NCBI GenBank assembly: GCA_021613375.1
Contig: CM038725.1
Span: forward strand, 38,135,824-38,199,823
Direction: 5' to 3'
Length of the DNA: 64,000 nucleotides
Source of the DNA: Megaleporinus macrocephalus
Taxonomy: Eukaryota > Chordata > Actinopteri > Characiformes > Anostomidae
Positions 44,060 through 56,829 of this stretch are shown here, piece by piece. Both the position numbers and the translations under genes were made by a program. Under the pieces are notes generated by a model. It made no database searches and was not told the origin of the DNA. It saw only the letters and a program-made list of their open reading frames with translations. Each line of letters opens with the position of its first letter. Within the stretch, counting starts at the first letter, position 1.

Positions 44060-44375
44060 TTAAATGGCTGAAAATAAATATAAACGTGAGGAAGACTCAA
44101 GAACTGGTGGTGATAGACAGGTGCAGACACCCCACCTCCATTAGTAAAATTCGAGGGTATGGACATTGAGCGGGTGGACTCATAAGTACCTGGGTGTTCA
44201 CCTAAACAACAAACTGGACTGGTCAGTTAACACCACTGCACTTTACAAAAAAGACCAGAACAGACTGTACGTGCTTAGGAGACTGAGGTTATTTGGAGTG
44301 CAGGGAACGCGCGCATGAGGATCTTCATTGACATAGTGGCAGCATCTGCCATCTTTTATGAAGTGGAGCTCTGGA
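44060..44375 (+). mobile_element. LINE reverse-transcriptase C-terminal fragment
   Basis: The same LINE family as the minus-strand fragment at 32.3-32.6 kb. Shared DNA words include CTGGGTGTTCA, CTGGACTGGTCAGTTAACAC and CACTGCACTTTACA. In broken frames it reads TQELVV, then the LGVHLNNKLDWS segment, then MRIFIDIVAASAIFYEVELW, which is the C-terminal block of the RT. Stops and frameshifts are present. It is a dead fragment. Confidence 0.75.
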
Positions 44376-44399
44376 GGCAGCAGACAGGTACCGGTGTAC

Positions 44400-44790
44400 C
44401 AAATGGACTGTGGGTTCAGCTGTTGCTTGGTGAGACCATGGAAAGTGACTTTCAGTTGGCTCCAAGAAGATTCTGGCAAACCGTCACACGGCTTATGCAT
44501 GGAAAGTGGCTTTTTGTAAAAACTATACATTGAGGGTGGAGAGCTGCTCAACTAGGGAAGTCGTTGGGTGGTGGAGGGAATACTTTGAGGATCTTCTCAA
44601 TCACACCAGCACGTCTACTGTAAAGAAAGCAGTACTTAGGCAGGGGCTTGTCTATCACCTGGGCTGAAGTAGCCCGGAATTAGGAGGAACAATGCAGGTT
44701 TCGTCCTTGCCAAGGAACGCTGGACCAACTCTTTACCATCGCTAGGGTCCTAGAGGGGGCATGGGAGTTTGCTCAACCAGTACATAGTAA
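44400..44790 (+). mobile_element. Second LINE fragment of another type
   Basis: The frame reads LLLGETMESDFQLAPRRFWQ, then in shifted frames WREYFEDLLNHTSTST, and further on GGTMQ and a stretch matching the GxLDQLYTL.RVLEGAWEFAQPV block of fish LINEs. The two coding blocks are normally far apart in the ORF, so a large internal deletion has occurred. Directly abuts the previous fragment. Confidence 0.65.
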
Positions 44791-46068
44791 GTTATAAGGC
44801 ATTTCAGAATTATTTAAATGATTATAGTGCTTTTTTGCCAGACAGATCTAAGAAACCCTGGTTATTTTGGATTTCAAAAGCAAAACTTAACAGCTTGACA
44901 AAAGAAATTAGCATCCTCAACACAGACATTGTCAAAATAGTAATAACTTTATCCAAAGTATATACAGAAATGCATACATACATTGATTCATAAATCAAAC
45001 TTTGATTGGTTCAGAAACATTACTGAACACAGTGTCATTGGTAAGATTAAGTTAGTGTCCCTTCTGCACATCCTAAAGACTTCAGCAAGAATCACTCTCA
45101 GTGAGACCCCATGTCTTAAATGTCTCCCCCCATTCTACAATGAAGGAGATACCTCCTGCACCATTAGCTATCACCATGTCATGTAGTATATACAGGAAAT
45201 AGTCAAAACAAGCCCTAATTTCATGTCACAGCATCCTTCCTAAAGAACACCTACTATCCAAGCATCCCAAACAACAATAACAGTCCTTAACATCTGAAAA
45301 AGGGTAACTAAAATGTCAAAGAGGACTTGCACTCTGGCCTTGCATAAGCCATACTGAGGAGTGGTCACCAGAGTGTCACACACATGCCTTATTGTCTTAC
45401 AGTACTTTGTAATCTTGTGTCTCCTTTACAATTCTGTTCAGTTCTGTCAAGCACAGCAAAACTTCACTGTTGCAGTCTTTAGGGTCATGTCTCCTTCCTT
45501 ACAGTGCTAAACAAGAACATTCCAAATATACAGCACACAATCATTTAAAGATTAAACTGGAAGAAGACTCTAACTGCAAGAAGCATTAACTAGTGTAGGA
45601 ATCAAGTAAGCAGGAGGGACCCAGTAAGCCAATCACAACGTTAAACATTTGTCATTGCTCACTGCATCACTAACACTGTACTGGCTAAGATATTGTCTCA
45701 GTTCAAAGAAAAACCTCACATAAAAGAGCAACCTTACAGTTGAGGGAAGGTTTGGATAGAAATTTAATTTAAAGTTAATTTGGAGCATTTCCCTGATATA
45801 GTAAATTAGAAAATACGTACTACTGAATGTGGAGCTTCTCTGATTTGTTGATATGTTACCAAAGGTGGCATCTGAGGTTCCAAAAACTACAATCGGGTGT
45901 ATTAGGCTCGACTTGTCTGGTGTTCAAAACATAAAATATAATGATACTTCATTGTAAGCTTATGTTTAAGAAACAGTGGAAAACAACAATGCATGATTTT
46001 ACACTAAAAACGGTGTGGAAGCATCATTGCCTAAAAAATTCCCTCTGGGAAAGTGTTAGTTATACTTA
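44791..46068. other. Intergenic, nothing recognised
   Basis: 3' flank of the leftward gene 3. No gene, RNA or named repeat is recognisable. Confidence 0.4.
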
Positions 46069-46923
<855 letters not shown>

Positions 46924-46974
46924 TTAAGCTGGGTAGGGAACTGTAGGAGACTTGAAACAGGATGTCATTCATTT

Positions 46975-48449
46975 CTGGAAGAAGGAAAAACAAAACATCT
47001 GATTGTGCAAAGCAACAAACATAGTTCAATAAAAAAACATACTAGAAACAAAGTGTAACATGTAAAACACTATCACCTAATCACAAACTTTTGAAATAGA
47101 CACATAGACAAGTCATATTGTCATCGCCGATATTGGAAAACTCTAAACTTGTCTGATACATGGCAAACATGACTGGACTCATACATGAAGTGAAGTATAC
47201 CTGTAAATTCTGCATTGAATGTTACCTTATACTCTGGTGTAAAAGGTTGTAAAGGTTGTTATATTTTGCTGCATACATTTTTGGCCAGGTTTCAGAGTTT
47301 CTCATTAGGCCTTAAACCATTTGAATAAACTGTGATTTTTTTTTTAACTCTTCGATTTTACAGCCATGGTGTCTGTACAAGCTGCAGCATTTATGTTTTT
47401 CAGCATTTAATTGCTAAAACCCAGTGCCAAAGTAATACAGCAATCAATGTTGGGAGATAATGGAACAGAATTGGAATGTTCTAAAATTCAACAGGGCAGG
47501 CACAGTGACAATCCCCAGAGAGCAATGATACATTTTTTGCAACAACATCAAAATACACTGATGTAAAAAGTGCGGTAAAATCATGGGGCAGGAACTAGAA
47601 TTGTGTAGGACCCTCTCAAGCCTAGCAGAGTGCAGAAACTTGACATGGCATCAATTCCACAGGTGGACAGAAGATGTCTGCCATAATGCCATCTGGATAG
47701 CCACCCACAGCTCCATGTTATTTGTAGGTGCAGGATCTCTGGTGTGAATAGACCTCTCCACTACATACCATAAACGTTCAGCTGGGCTCATGTTGGGTGA
47801 ATGTGCAGGCCACCCCATTCATTGGAACTCTTCAGAATGCTCCTCGATGGCCAATGGCAGAATCCTGCATTGACTTACAGGATATGCATTTTTCCTGCAC
47901 TGAATATGTGTATCGATTGTTTGCAGGGAGAATTTGAGCAAGGTGGACTTGAATGTTTGAGTAAGAAGCCAACTTTAGAATCTTATTGTTCATAAACATT
48001 GTTTCATAAGTGAATGATTGATAAGATCTTCTTCATGTGTTTCAAACTGAGCAGAGTAGTGTACATAAAGATCAGCTTACCAGTTAGTTTGAAAATGAAG
48101 GAGTTGACTTGATAACATTAGTACACAAAAGAACAGAAGCACATCAGATACACCAACAATCAAAGTCTTGATCTGAAGAACATGTGCTTGATGTGTTTGA
48201 TGTATCTGAAAGTTGGTAATTAAATCAGAAACAAATTGCTCTGTTCATCAAACCCAACTAAAAAAAACATGATCCAGCAGCAGCAGCAGCTCCCATTACT
48301 CAGCTCTGGTCTCAATGAAGCTGCTTCTGTGTGTCTGATCTATTTTAAACAACATCAGATCTTATGTTCAGAACTCAGATGTGTCTCCAGCTGTTTGTCT
48401 CAGAGTGAATGAAGAACAATGAGTGTTAAAGTGTAGGACAGCTTCCTAC
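46975..48449 (-). other. Intron 1 of gene 3
   Basis: Lies between the exon-1 donor (48449 side) and the exon-2 acceptor (46975-46977). The promoter-near 200 bases match the other three introns in reverse. A stretch at about 47,600-47,850 (near CAGCTCCATGTTATTTG) looks like part of a dispersed repeat, but I could not identify the family. Confidence 0.5.
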
Positions 48450-48600
48450 CTTCAATAGTTCAGCTCTGCTTTCTGTTCCTCCAACCACACTACGAGCGCG
48501 GAGGAGGCGTGAACTGCTGACCACAACACGATCGTCTGCTTCTCCACTTCAGCGCAGTTGTGGAAAGTTTTAGTTACAGAATTAGCGCCACCACCTGACC
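48450..48600 (-). promoter_or_regulatory. Conserved 5' region and non-coding exon 1 of gene 3
   Basis: Reverse-complement copy of the block at 31.1 and 37.5 kb. Reading leftward it passes GGTGGTGGCGCTAATTCTGT, GATCGTGTTGTGGTC and GAACTATTGAAG, then the donor GTAGGAAG. The GC-rich CTCCGCGCTCG segment is kept. Transcription start not determined. Confidence 0.75.
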
Positions 48601-48619
48601 TGGAGCAGCTTTACGCTGG

Positions 48620-49996
48620 AACCTTGCGACCAAAGAAACAGGCAAAACGGTCGTTATTTTAAATCCCATCCAAAACCCCGCCTCCAGGGTTCGGACTGAA
48701 CAGCACAGAATATTTTAACAGTGAATTTGATTGTAAATTTCAATTACAGAAATTTGTAAAAAATATATTTACCAAATTGATGATGTAGTCTGATGGTGAT
48801 GCAGATGTTTAGATTAGATGGTGCAGCTATAATAACTGTGTCCAGAAGTGTGATGTAATATAGCACTGAGTTGAACTGTTCACCCCCTTAATGAGAGATA
48901 GAGTCACCTGGGGCAGGGCTCAGTTTAAGTACCCTGAGAAGAGGGTACTAGTTGCATTACACAATAAGCCACCTTTTGCCTCACACCACTGGGGTTGTTT
49001 CACCTCACTGTCCTTGTCTACTTTGACTTTGCCTCAGGTAATTCCAAAATCCCTTTCTGAGGTAGCACCACCCAACACGGGTGGGTGCTGTTAGCTGTTT
49101 TGGTTGGTGGACTATTTTTAGTGAAGGCTCTTGCTGGTGCAGGTTGTCATATGGACAGGTCAAGATCCTAGCTAGTGCAGGCTGATTATAGCCAGAGGAA
49201 TTCATAGTAATGCATTGGGTTAGGGAGCTCTGGATAAAAGAGATTCGGGCTGGCAAACAGCTAAACAGTTTCAGGCAATTAATCAGACGCTGCAAAAATA
49301 AGTAAAAAATAATGTTGGAAGATGATAAACAGCCTACTGTTGAAGGGCAGATAAGTATCATAAAGTTGAACACATTTCACAACACACAGTTCTAATTTCT
49401 GAGGCAATACATCCCAAAAACTACACAGACAACAACACAGTGAATTTCAAACAAATAGTTTATACAATTTAATAAGAAAAATGTCTTGTTCAGTTCTACA
49501 GCAACCCAAAAAATGTAATAACAGTAATTTTTTATAAGAATAAAACCAAAGAAAATAAAGAAAAAAATCACAGGCGGTTAACATTTTTAAAAACACACAT
49601 AACTATACATGCTAAGGCTTAGAAAAAAGATGGAGTAAAGAAGAGAAAGAAATAAAAAATATAAAAAACTGTATAAATGTTTTGGTTAACAAAGTTAAAG
49701 TTTTAGCAAAAGACTCACTTTCATTCAGGCCCAAGGCCTTGATCATCCCTATATATGCACCTATGCAGTCCTTTAAAGCCCAGTGTCTCTGTCCCTATGA
49801 TGACACAACTCCACTAGACACATTCGACTGTGAATGCCTTTCTGACATGCAATGTGAAGTTCTTTCTAACGTATGAAAGCTGCACCATATATATCTCATC
49901 AATGAGATGTGGTGGTTTACATAGTAATCTAAGTATTTCTAAGTGGTATCCTGTTCCATTAATTAAGCTTATATTATTTTTTTTTGATAAATGTAT
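48620..49996. other. Intergenic between gene 3 and the Polinton
   Basis: No supported gene. The minus strand has an open frame of 122 codons (49,373-49,005) with no recognised motif or paralogue in the window. 49,440-49,690 is very AT-rich. Confidence 0.4.
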
Positions 49997-50002
49997 GTGA
50001 TG
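49997..50002 (+). repeat. Left target-site duplication GTGATG
   Basis: Identical to the six bases at 60,997-61,002 just outside the other TIR. The next outer base (T) also matches, so a 7-base duplication cannot be excluded. Confidence 0.75.
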
Positions 50003-50681
50003 AGAAGTATTACACCCAAGAAAAAATGTCAAAATGATTGAAGACCAACTGGTATTTGGAATTTTCCCACAGGTTGGGGAGGGGCAGGCATGGTCTATAA
50101 AAAGTATGGGGTGTTAATTCTTTACATTATCCCACATGACATCAGCTGTGAAAAAAGTAACATGACCTCATATGTGAGACAAAAGTAACAAATGTTCCCA
50201 CGCTGTTGGTAAAAATGTTCCTGGATGTTTGTGTGAGCAAAATTTTCCCCACGAGTTGGAAAAGGACAAGAAATGTATGTGCTACTTGTGAAAGAAAAAA
50301 ACATTTGATATATGTGGGAATTTTTTTAATGAAATAAATAAATAAAAGAAATGTCTCTAGTGCGAGTAGGGTTATAGCATATAAGGAGCAAGCAATGATT
50401 CATCCAGGGATTGGTGTATGTGTGTGTGAAACTTTTCCCATGACGCAAAGGCATTGGAAATATGGACTGTTCAGAATTTGGGCATGATACGATGGTGTGG
50501 CTCAGCGGTTGGATTGATGGTCACATGTTTTTGGGGGACCCCTCTATGACGATTGACTTTTTCACATGACCTGTTTGGAATGGTGGACCGTTTGGACTGT
50601 TTCGAATTTGAATTTAAGCATGATGCAAAGGCGTGCTTGAGTGGTTGGACTGATGGAGGCACATGTGTTTGGGGCCCACTT
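50003..50681 (+). repeat. Left terminal inverted repeat of the Polinton
   Basis: Matches the reverse complement of 60,288-60,996 through shared words such as AGTATTACA, GACCAACT, TGTTCCCACG, GAAATAAATAAATAA, TTCATCCAGGGATTGGTGT and GGACCGTTTGGACTGTTT, ending at GGGGCCCACTT. Several short indels separate the arms. Open frames here and in the right arm encode similar peptides only because the DNA is an inverted duplicate. A TATA-like CTATAAAAAG is near 50,095. Confidence 0.92.
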
Positions 50682-50820
50682 TGACTTTTCTGCAGATACC
50701 AAAAAATATAAAAACACAAGAATTAAAGCCAGTAAAGCTAGCCACCAACAAAATCTACTAAATATCAAACACAGCAACAAAATACACTAAATAAAATGAA
50801 TTACTGCCTTTTCAATGTTT

Positions 50821-50995
50821 CTAGCTCAAGTTTACAGCATAGATGAGACCGAACAACATGGCACATGCATGTGCAACTGAAGGCAACTCATTAAGGATTT
50901 CCACACCTTCAATCAATTTCAATCCCAATATCATTTGCTGGCTGGAGAGGAGCCTGATGCTCCCTGATGACAAACACTGCCATAGAACACCTCTT
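50821..50995 (-). pseudogene. Fragment of a multicopy fish gene (SAMD3-like C-terminal region)
   Basis: Minus strand, ending at a TAG (50,821-50,823). The last 38 codons include IEGVEILNELPSVAHACAML and FGLIYAVNLS. This resembles the C-terminal segment of a large fish family, often annotated as SAM-domain-containing protein 3-like, with the pattern VEGxEVLxxLxNVAxACALLFGLxYALNLSYP. The match stops at NLS. It sits inside the Polinton just beyond the left TIR, so it is either captured host sequence or a later insertion. The assignment is from memory of the motif and is tentative. Confidence 0.45.
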
Positions 50996-51059
50996 TAGAT
51001 CTGTTTCAGCTTCCTCCTTCTAAGCAACCTGATGAAGGAGAAAACATTTATTACAAAGT

Positions 51060-53390
51060 TGGACTAGTCTCTCTCTGGAAAGCTGGGATAGGCCCCTTCA
51101 CCCCTCATTACACAATCATGATGTTAGCCAGCGGAGTATAAAAAATGGTCTACACTAATACTCATGGCCTCACTGGTTCTTAATCAGCACAGTTCTGGGG
51201 GAATGACCAGTGGTTGTCATGAAGTAAACATGGGCAGTTCATTTTATGGGAAGACAATATCCAAACAGCACAACATTAGCCAAGCTATTATAACATAGTC
51301 AGGATGAGATGCTACACTTAAGATTTTACTTTATTATTTACTTAAGACTTTAATTTATCTTGGGCCACCTGAAACTGCATACTGTTGACATAGATCAATA
51401 CAAACACTTATGACTTATCTCAATGTACCATACAATACATTAAACATAAAACACTGACCATCAACACATCAATTTCCCAACATAATAAATACATTAATAA
51501 ATACACCAGAAGAAAAATAAGAAGGAGGGGGAAACCCCAAATAAATAATAAACTTGTTCATCTGTTAGAATTAGGAAATGTGATAAATACTGGTACAAAT
51601 TAATTCTTATATTATACTATTTATTATAAGATAAGAATATAAGAAATAATTTGCCTTGCTAACTTAACAACCAACTTCTTATAAATTACATTGAGAGGCG
51701 TGTGCTGACTACCTCACAACACTAGATAATGTGTTCCTCAGCTATATAGAAAGGTTACCAAACTAGACAGAGATACCATATCTTAAAATGCTCTCTAACA
51801 TGGCCTTGTAAAAGATGCTAGAGATACGGTCACTTACTGTTTGGGGTTCTTCCCTTATCCTGGCTGCATGCATGCTAAGTTGTAAGGAAACTCCTGAATA
51901 ATCAGATTCTCTGAAGTTGGCTTTTGAAAGTTATTCTGAGAGCACCATGGCGGTGCATGAATCCACCCAAAGGAGTCTTGCAGACATCATGCTCTGTGAA
52001 GTAACGGCTGCAGACATGAATGACCATAACTTAACCTACCTCACCTTGATGAAGCATGCTACCGTAATTTATATTTATGGGTAAAATTGCCCTAATAAAA
52101 CATCAGGTAGGAGCGCGCTACCATACTTTATATTTATGGGTAAAATTGCCCTAATAAAACATCAGGTAGTGTATTTCCATAAGCTAAAAGCACCAAATGC
52201 TTGAGCAAAAGTGTAGGCAGGATATTAGGATCACTGTATCATGGGGGAAAAGTAGAAGACAATAGAGGTGATATGAAATCGTTTTTTAATTTAATTTTTA
52301 TTTCACTGTTTAAGCTATGATTGTATAAGTCACCCAAAGAAAACCAACTGACCATAAAAAACACACAAAGACATTACAAGTTGGGTCTGTGCATGGACAT
52401 AATGGATAAGTAACATAGCACTAGCACATATGAATGAGTGGCACAACTGCACACAACACCAGCATTCACTTAGAAATCTGGACCTTTACCCTCAGGTTGC
52501 CTGAATCCATTTAGTTCTTAGCATGTGCTTGGTTGAATATTTATGAAAACCCAAATATGTCTGTTTTCGTTTAGATGTGTGGCACTGAAAACGCCTTAAA
52601 ATTAAACTGTGTCATTTGTTTTGGTTCGACTGGAAATTAAGTTACCTGCCAACAGTAAGCAATGGAAGAAAGAACCCGGAAATGTGAAAAGGGTCCATTC
52701 AAGTTCAAATATTGTTTTATCTTTTCTAAAGCTTATGTGATTCAACTAACGCTACATACCAGATACCCCTTCATAAGACCCACAATAAGTTGTTTTTCTT
52801 TAAGAAGAAGAACAGTTAGCAAAATCCAACATTACTAAATACTCTATTTTGTTAACTATGCTTTAGACATACTGGAGATATTACACTTTTTTCCCACAGA
52901 TCCACTGGCACTACCCAAAAACGTTTTGTAAAACCAAGTTAAAGAGAGTGGCATGAAATATCTATACATACTTATTTTCATTCTATGCATTTATGACGTT
53001 AATTCCTTTTTAGTTTTACATTTGGTAGTCTACAGAGCAATCTTGGAAAGATGAACACAAACACAAGACCAGAACACAAAAACAGTCTGGAAAGCAATAA
53101 CCGTTTGTCTATCCTGCCACTGAGCACAATTATGAATGAAAAATAAGCATTCTCCTAAAAACTTTTAAACAAACTGAACAAATCGGGTTTGAACTGGAAA
53201 TCATTATTTTAGAGTAGACCATTTTACCTTGCAAAAACGTGGACAGTCACTGAGGAACAGCCTTCATGCTAACCACATGCAGGATTCCAAAACATTTTGT
53301 TAAACTTAGTCAAAAAGCAAAAAGTCACATATCTAAACGCATTTTTCCTTAACACATAAGGTTCAAAAACACTCTAAACATTTATTTCGT
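51060..53390. other. Non-Polinton-like interior, mostly unrecognised
   Basis: AT-rich sequence inside the element with no long open frame. It contains a 59-bp tandem duplication (52,058-52,169). It may hold introns and lost exons of the gene fragment at 50.8-51.0 kb, as a first-exon-like block lies at its right end. Confidence 0.4.
52058..52169 (+). repeat. 59-bp tandem duplication
   Basis: Two copies starting GCTACC at 52,058 and 52,117. Both contain TTATATTTATGGGTAAAAT and end CATCAGGTAG. They differ at a few bases near the start. Confidence 0.9.
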
Positions 53391-53394
53391 TTAC

Positions 53395-53490
53395 TTTAGC
53401 TAGCTAGATGCACGCTAACGCACGTTTTTGAAAATAACCTGGTTTAGCTAGCTAGCTAGCATTAGCGTTAGCTAGCTAACTCGCTAGTAG
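53395..53490. repeat. GCTAGC/TTAGC-rich block
   Basis: Dense overlapping TAGC and GCTA words, including GCTAGCTAGCTAGCATTAGC, on both strands. Blocks of this kind are often seen upstream of fish genes. It lies just upstream in + coordinates of a candidate minus-strand first exon. Confidence 0.7.
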
Positions 53491-53603
53491 AGCATAGAGA
53501 CAGTTTGTAAAGTAACAATTAACTGTGTGTCGTGACACTGATCGCATTTGTCCACATAAAACCCTCACAGTCTTTATGAAATAGACTTGACTCGAATTCT
53601 TAC

Positions 53604-53700
53604 CTTGTTTTAAACCGTTTACAACAAAGGAACTTCACTTTCCAAGCAAGATAATGGTGGCTGGCCATACTCGACAAGGACGAGTTGGTTTGGCTTTATA
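53604..53700 (-). promoter_or_regulatory. Candidate non-coding first exon with splice donor
   Basis: On the minus strand a GC-richer stretch ends AAAACAAG followed by GTAAGAA (53,603 leftward), a near-perfect splice donor. Surrounding AT content drops and the GCTAGC block follows. Together these suggest the 5' end of a leftward transcript that could lead to the gene fragment at 50.8-51.0 kb. Exon borders other than the donor are not known. Could be chance. Confidence 0.3.
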
Positions 53701-53949
53701 TGGTCTTATGACATTAAAAGGTCTGGCTTGCTTTTGGGCAAACTCAACAAAGTAGGTTTGAACCAGAGATCATATTTTTTTAATTAAACCAACATACAAA
53801 TACACTACATTACATATTACATAATTGTTTCACTTTTTCAGTGTGTAACAAAACTCTTGAATCTTGAAGACCAAACACATTCTGACAGATAAGAAAATAG
53901 TTTTTTATTAATAATTAATTTTTATCATTTTCAAGACTGTAGTTTGCAA

Positions 53950-55010
53950 ATATAAACCATGAAATAACATGATGTATGTTCATGCTGCAGCTTGCACAGA
54001 GTAAAGAAATGTATGATCTGATCAAACCCTTTAACAACTTTCTCTCTTTATCACCAGTGAGCGACACTTGTGAATGTGGTGCTTGCAAATTCCCAATCCT
54101 GCGAAAACTGGAGAGCACCAGGGATAAGGAAGATGAGTTTGATAAAGTTAAAGAAGCAAAGCATGAGTGCGTGGATGAGAAAAATTGGAATGAGAATCGC
54201 TGGAAACTGATCAGAAGTATTGCGATCTATCTGATGCTTCAGATACCACGGTGGGCAGCGGGGGTAATGAGTCAATGGATTCCTCACCGAGTGAAACGGG
54301 GAGTATGGGTGATTTCAACGGTTTAAAAGTGCCGCCGTGTAACCCAGTGTAAGGTGATACGGCTGGTGTTTGGAAACACAGACGAGACAATTAATGAAAG
54401 TACATTCTACCTTGATCAGTCTTAGCGGTTCGTTTCCGAGCTCGTAAAGCGCTGATGAAAGGCCGCAGGATCAAGACCACATGTTTTCGCCCGTCAATAA
54501 GGCAGAAGATCGCGGACAGCTGCCGTGAGACAAGCGTGATCGGTGTGAACAGCGAGGCTGTGTCAGAATGTGAGAGCGACGATTCGTCACCCATTCCTGA
54601 AGGTATAGATGAAGAGTCTTTGACCTTTCGGAAAACAAAATATGCAGAGTGTATTTGGGCTAAAGCGTTGGCGCGGGCTGTCAGAGAGTGGCTGGAGAAG
54701 CAGTGGCCAGGATGTACAATAAATTATCTTTCTCAAAGACAACACAAATGCGTTTAAGGTGTGCCCACTCTGTTTCTGGATAAAGTTTTAAGGCAGAAAT
54801 GGGTTTGTCTTCTCAAGAAAGTCGGATCAAAGATGATCTGTATTATTATTTTGGATTGAATGAACGGCAGAACGGTTTGGTGATGAACATTTTGCAGAAA
54901 ATGTGCAAGATGATGAAGGAAGTTTTGTGTAAATACAATCCGCCGTCCGAGTATCTCACCAAGCATCCACCAGAGTTTCTAGCACCTTTTCAGCACAAGA
55001 TGTAATCATA
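53950..55010 (+). pseudogene. Unrecognised rightward ORF series in the Polinton
   Basis: Three coding-looking stretches on the plus strand. From 54,056, after an acceptor-like TTATCACCAG, a frame has SDTCECGACKFPILRKLES and then a Lys/Glu-rich part. A shift near 54,215 would move it into a Ser/Gly-rich acidic segment (SDTTVGSGGNESMDSSPSET) ending at a stop near 54,350. From 54,455 a 100-codon frame has VSECESDDSSPIPEG and WAKALARAVREWLEKQWPGC. From 54,799 a 68-codon frame has LYYYFGLNERQNGLVMNILQ. Composition is like coding DNA rather than chance. I do not recognise the family. It runs towards the integrase relic, in the opposite direction to the polymerase and integrase. It may be one decayed gene or two. 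Confidence 0.5.
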
Positions 55011-55449
55011 AGTTAATGAGTGTATTTGTTGAACCAATTTGTTTCTAAACAAAACACATTCATTCCGTTTTGTATTATAGTAAGGTAATGATTTGTAGTT
55101 TTGATCTATGCTGTTTTTTATATAAAAAAGTTAGATAATCATTTATACTTTCGTAGAAAAACATGTATATTATGTATATTACAATTATATACTAACAAAA
55201 AAGTTTTTCGTCTATCCTTCTCTCTCAGCAAGGTAGGGAGGGAGGGAGTGGGGTTGGCGTGTGATTGATGGTACGTGTGTGGTGGGTTTGTATGCGTATG
55301 TCTGTGTGTCCATTAAAACATTTTGTCTGTATATAGTAAAACTTTTTTGTTCATTAAGGTAATCATTTGTTTTTACACTGAAACTCAAAACACGTTGAAA
55401 TAAATAATTTATTGACAAAATCACAATATTTTTTTTGCGAATTTAAAGT

Positions 55450-56345
55450 TTAATACTTCTGGAAAGGTAAATCCTCTTAGACGTTGGTGTAAAAAAAATA
55501 CACAATGCTGACCGCAGGTATTTGAAGTCTTGTACTTGTGTAGAGTTACATATAATGCGATTTTCTTTAGAAAATAAATAATATATCTGGCAAAAAGTTC
55601 AAATCCGTAGGAAAGACAAAATTCTGCATTTCGTCTTCATAAAAAGAACCTTTTATGATCTCATTATCATGATCTCCTTGAATAATTTTATCCACAAAGA
55701 AATATTCGTCCATGAAAGACTGTTCATAGCCTTTCAAAAAAGGTCGTCGTTCTTTGGAAATTCAAACCACATTCTTAACCTTAAACTTGGGAGCGGATCA
55801 TTTTCTAGACATCCGTTTATCGTATAGATGATGAAATGCTTGGATTTTATTGCTTTCATTTGCCTCTTCTAGAGACATTTGAATAGATCTGTAAAAGGTT
55901 CCGTTATAAGATCTTACAAGATCAGAAACCACGTCTAAAAGCCTAAAAGTGTTAAAACCTATAAAATAACTAAAAAATCATGTTCTAAATCTCCCGCTAA
56001 ACTTCTCCGCAATGAACGCCTTCAACTCGATGCGCTAACAAGTGTTATATCACATTTGCCCAAATTATTTAAAAAGATTTTATTCATGTATTATATATGT
56101 ATTTTTGTCGGTGTACTTTAATAGGATGATCAAGTCCACCAAGTCAAATTGCCACTGCTGTTTTTTCTGAGACAAGTACAAAACTCCTTTTAAAGTGTAG
56201 TCGAGTTTGTGTAGCGTGCAAATGTCTGAGCTTTGTAACAAAATGGTTAACTTCATTCGCAGATTCACCCAACACCGTATCCGTCACCTTTTGATAAATT
56301 GATTCTTTTCACCCAAGCCGCCTGGAATGTCTGCTTTATGATAAA
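55450..56345 (-). pseudogene. Polinton integrase relic with deleted catalytic core
   Basis: Retroviral-type (rve) integrase pieces on the minus strand. Near 56,345-56,300 ADIPGGLG lies in the N-terminal position. At 56,270-56,100 SSDICTLHK is followed by QQWQFDLVDL, the block holding the first catalytic Asp of the DDE triad (Asp codons in 56,131-56,151). The following core with the second Asp is missing. From about 56,010 the sequence resumes near AEKFSGRF, at the place where the catalytic Glu-Arg-Phe-Asn region should be, then YNGTFYRSI (about 55,885-55,911), SKIQ-type helix, and KFKVKNVV of the chromodomain-like C-terminus, with a frameshift before GYEQSFMDEYFFVDKII and IKGSFYEDE. Several stops are present. 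It would have inserted the element into DNA; it cannot work now. Confidence 0.82.
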
Positions 56346-56461
56346 GTTGTTCCAAACCAATCTTCTAAACAATGTTTTAAAACAGAATGAGAGCTTTTAA
56401 AAATGTATCGTCTTACATTTGGTTTTATAGTTTTACAATTCTCATTTTGTTTGAATGGTAC

Positions 56462-56530
56462 ATGATACAACCCTCCCACCCACACACACACATACCACGA
56501 ATCACACACATAAACACATACACACACGTC
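56462..56530 (+). repeat. CA-rich low-complexity tract
   Basis: Imperfect (CA)n, ACACACACA interrupted by CATA and CGTC, between the polymerase and integrase relics, followed by an (AG)n run at 56,562-56,579. Confidence 0.85.
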
Positions 56531-56829
56531 ATCCCCCCATCACCTTGCTGATCCTGTCAGTGAAAGAGAGAGAGAGAGACATATTAAAATTTATTTAAAT
56601 ATTTTTTATTTAAATATTTAAGCTTTACATCATACATATAAATTAATTAATAAACGTTTTTATTACTTTTTTATTACACATACATCGTTTAATGAATGTA
56701 CAAATGATATATAAATGATTAGACCCAAAATAATGAACACTCATTACAAAACACCCATTTTAATAAAAAAGAAGCAGTTACTTTATTATGTTCTATTATA
56801 TTTATAAGTTTCTAACTCGCGTTTCACAG

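Noticed and set aside
47600..47900. Possible transposon fragment in intron 1 of gene 3
   Set aside because: Looks repeat-like but I could not identify ends, a coding motif or a second copy in the window.
55212..56560. Similar GT-rich stretches at 55.2 and 56.4-56.5 kb as an inverted pair
   Set aside because: Likeness is limited to low-complexity GT/GGGA sequence around a short CAGCAAGGT word.
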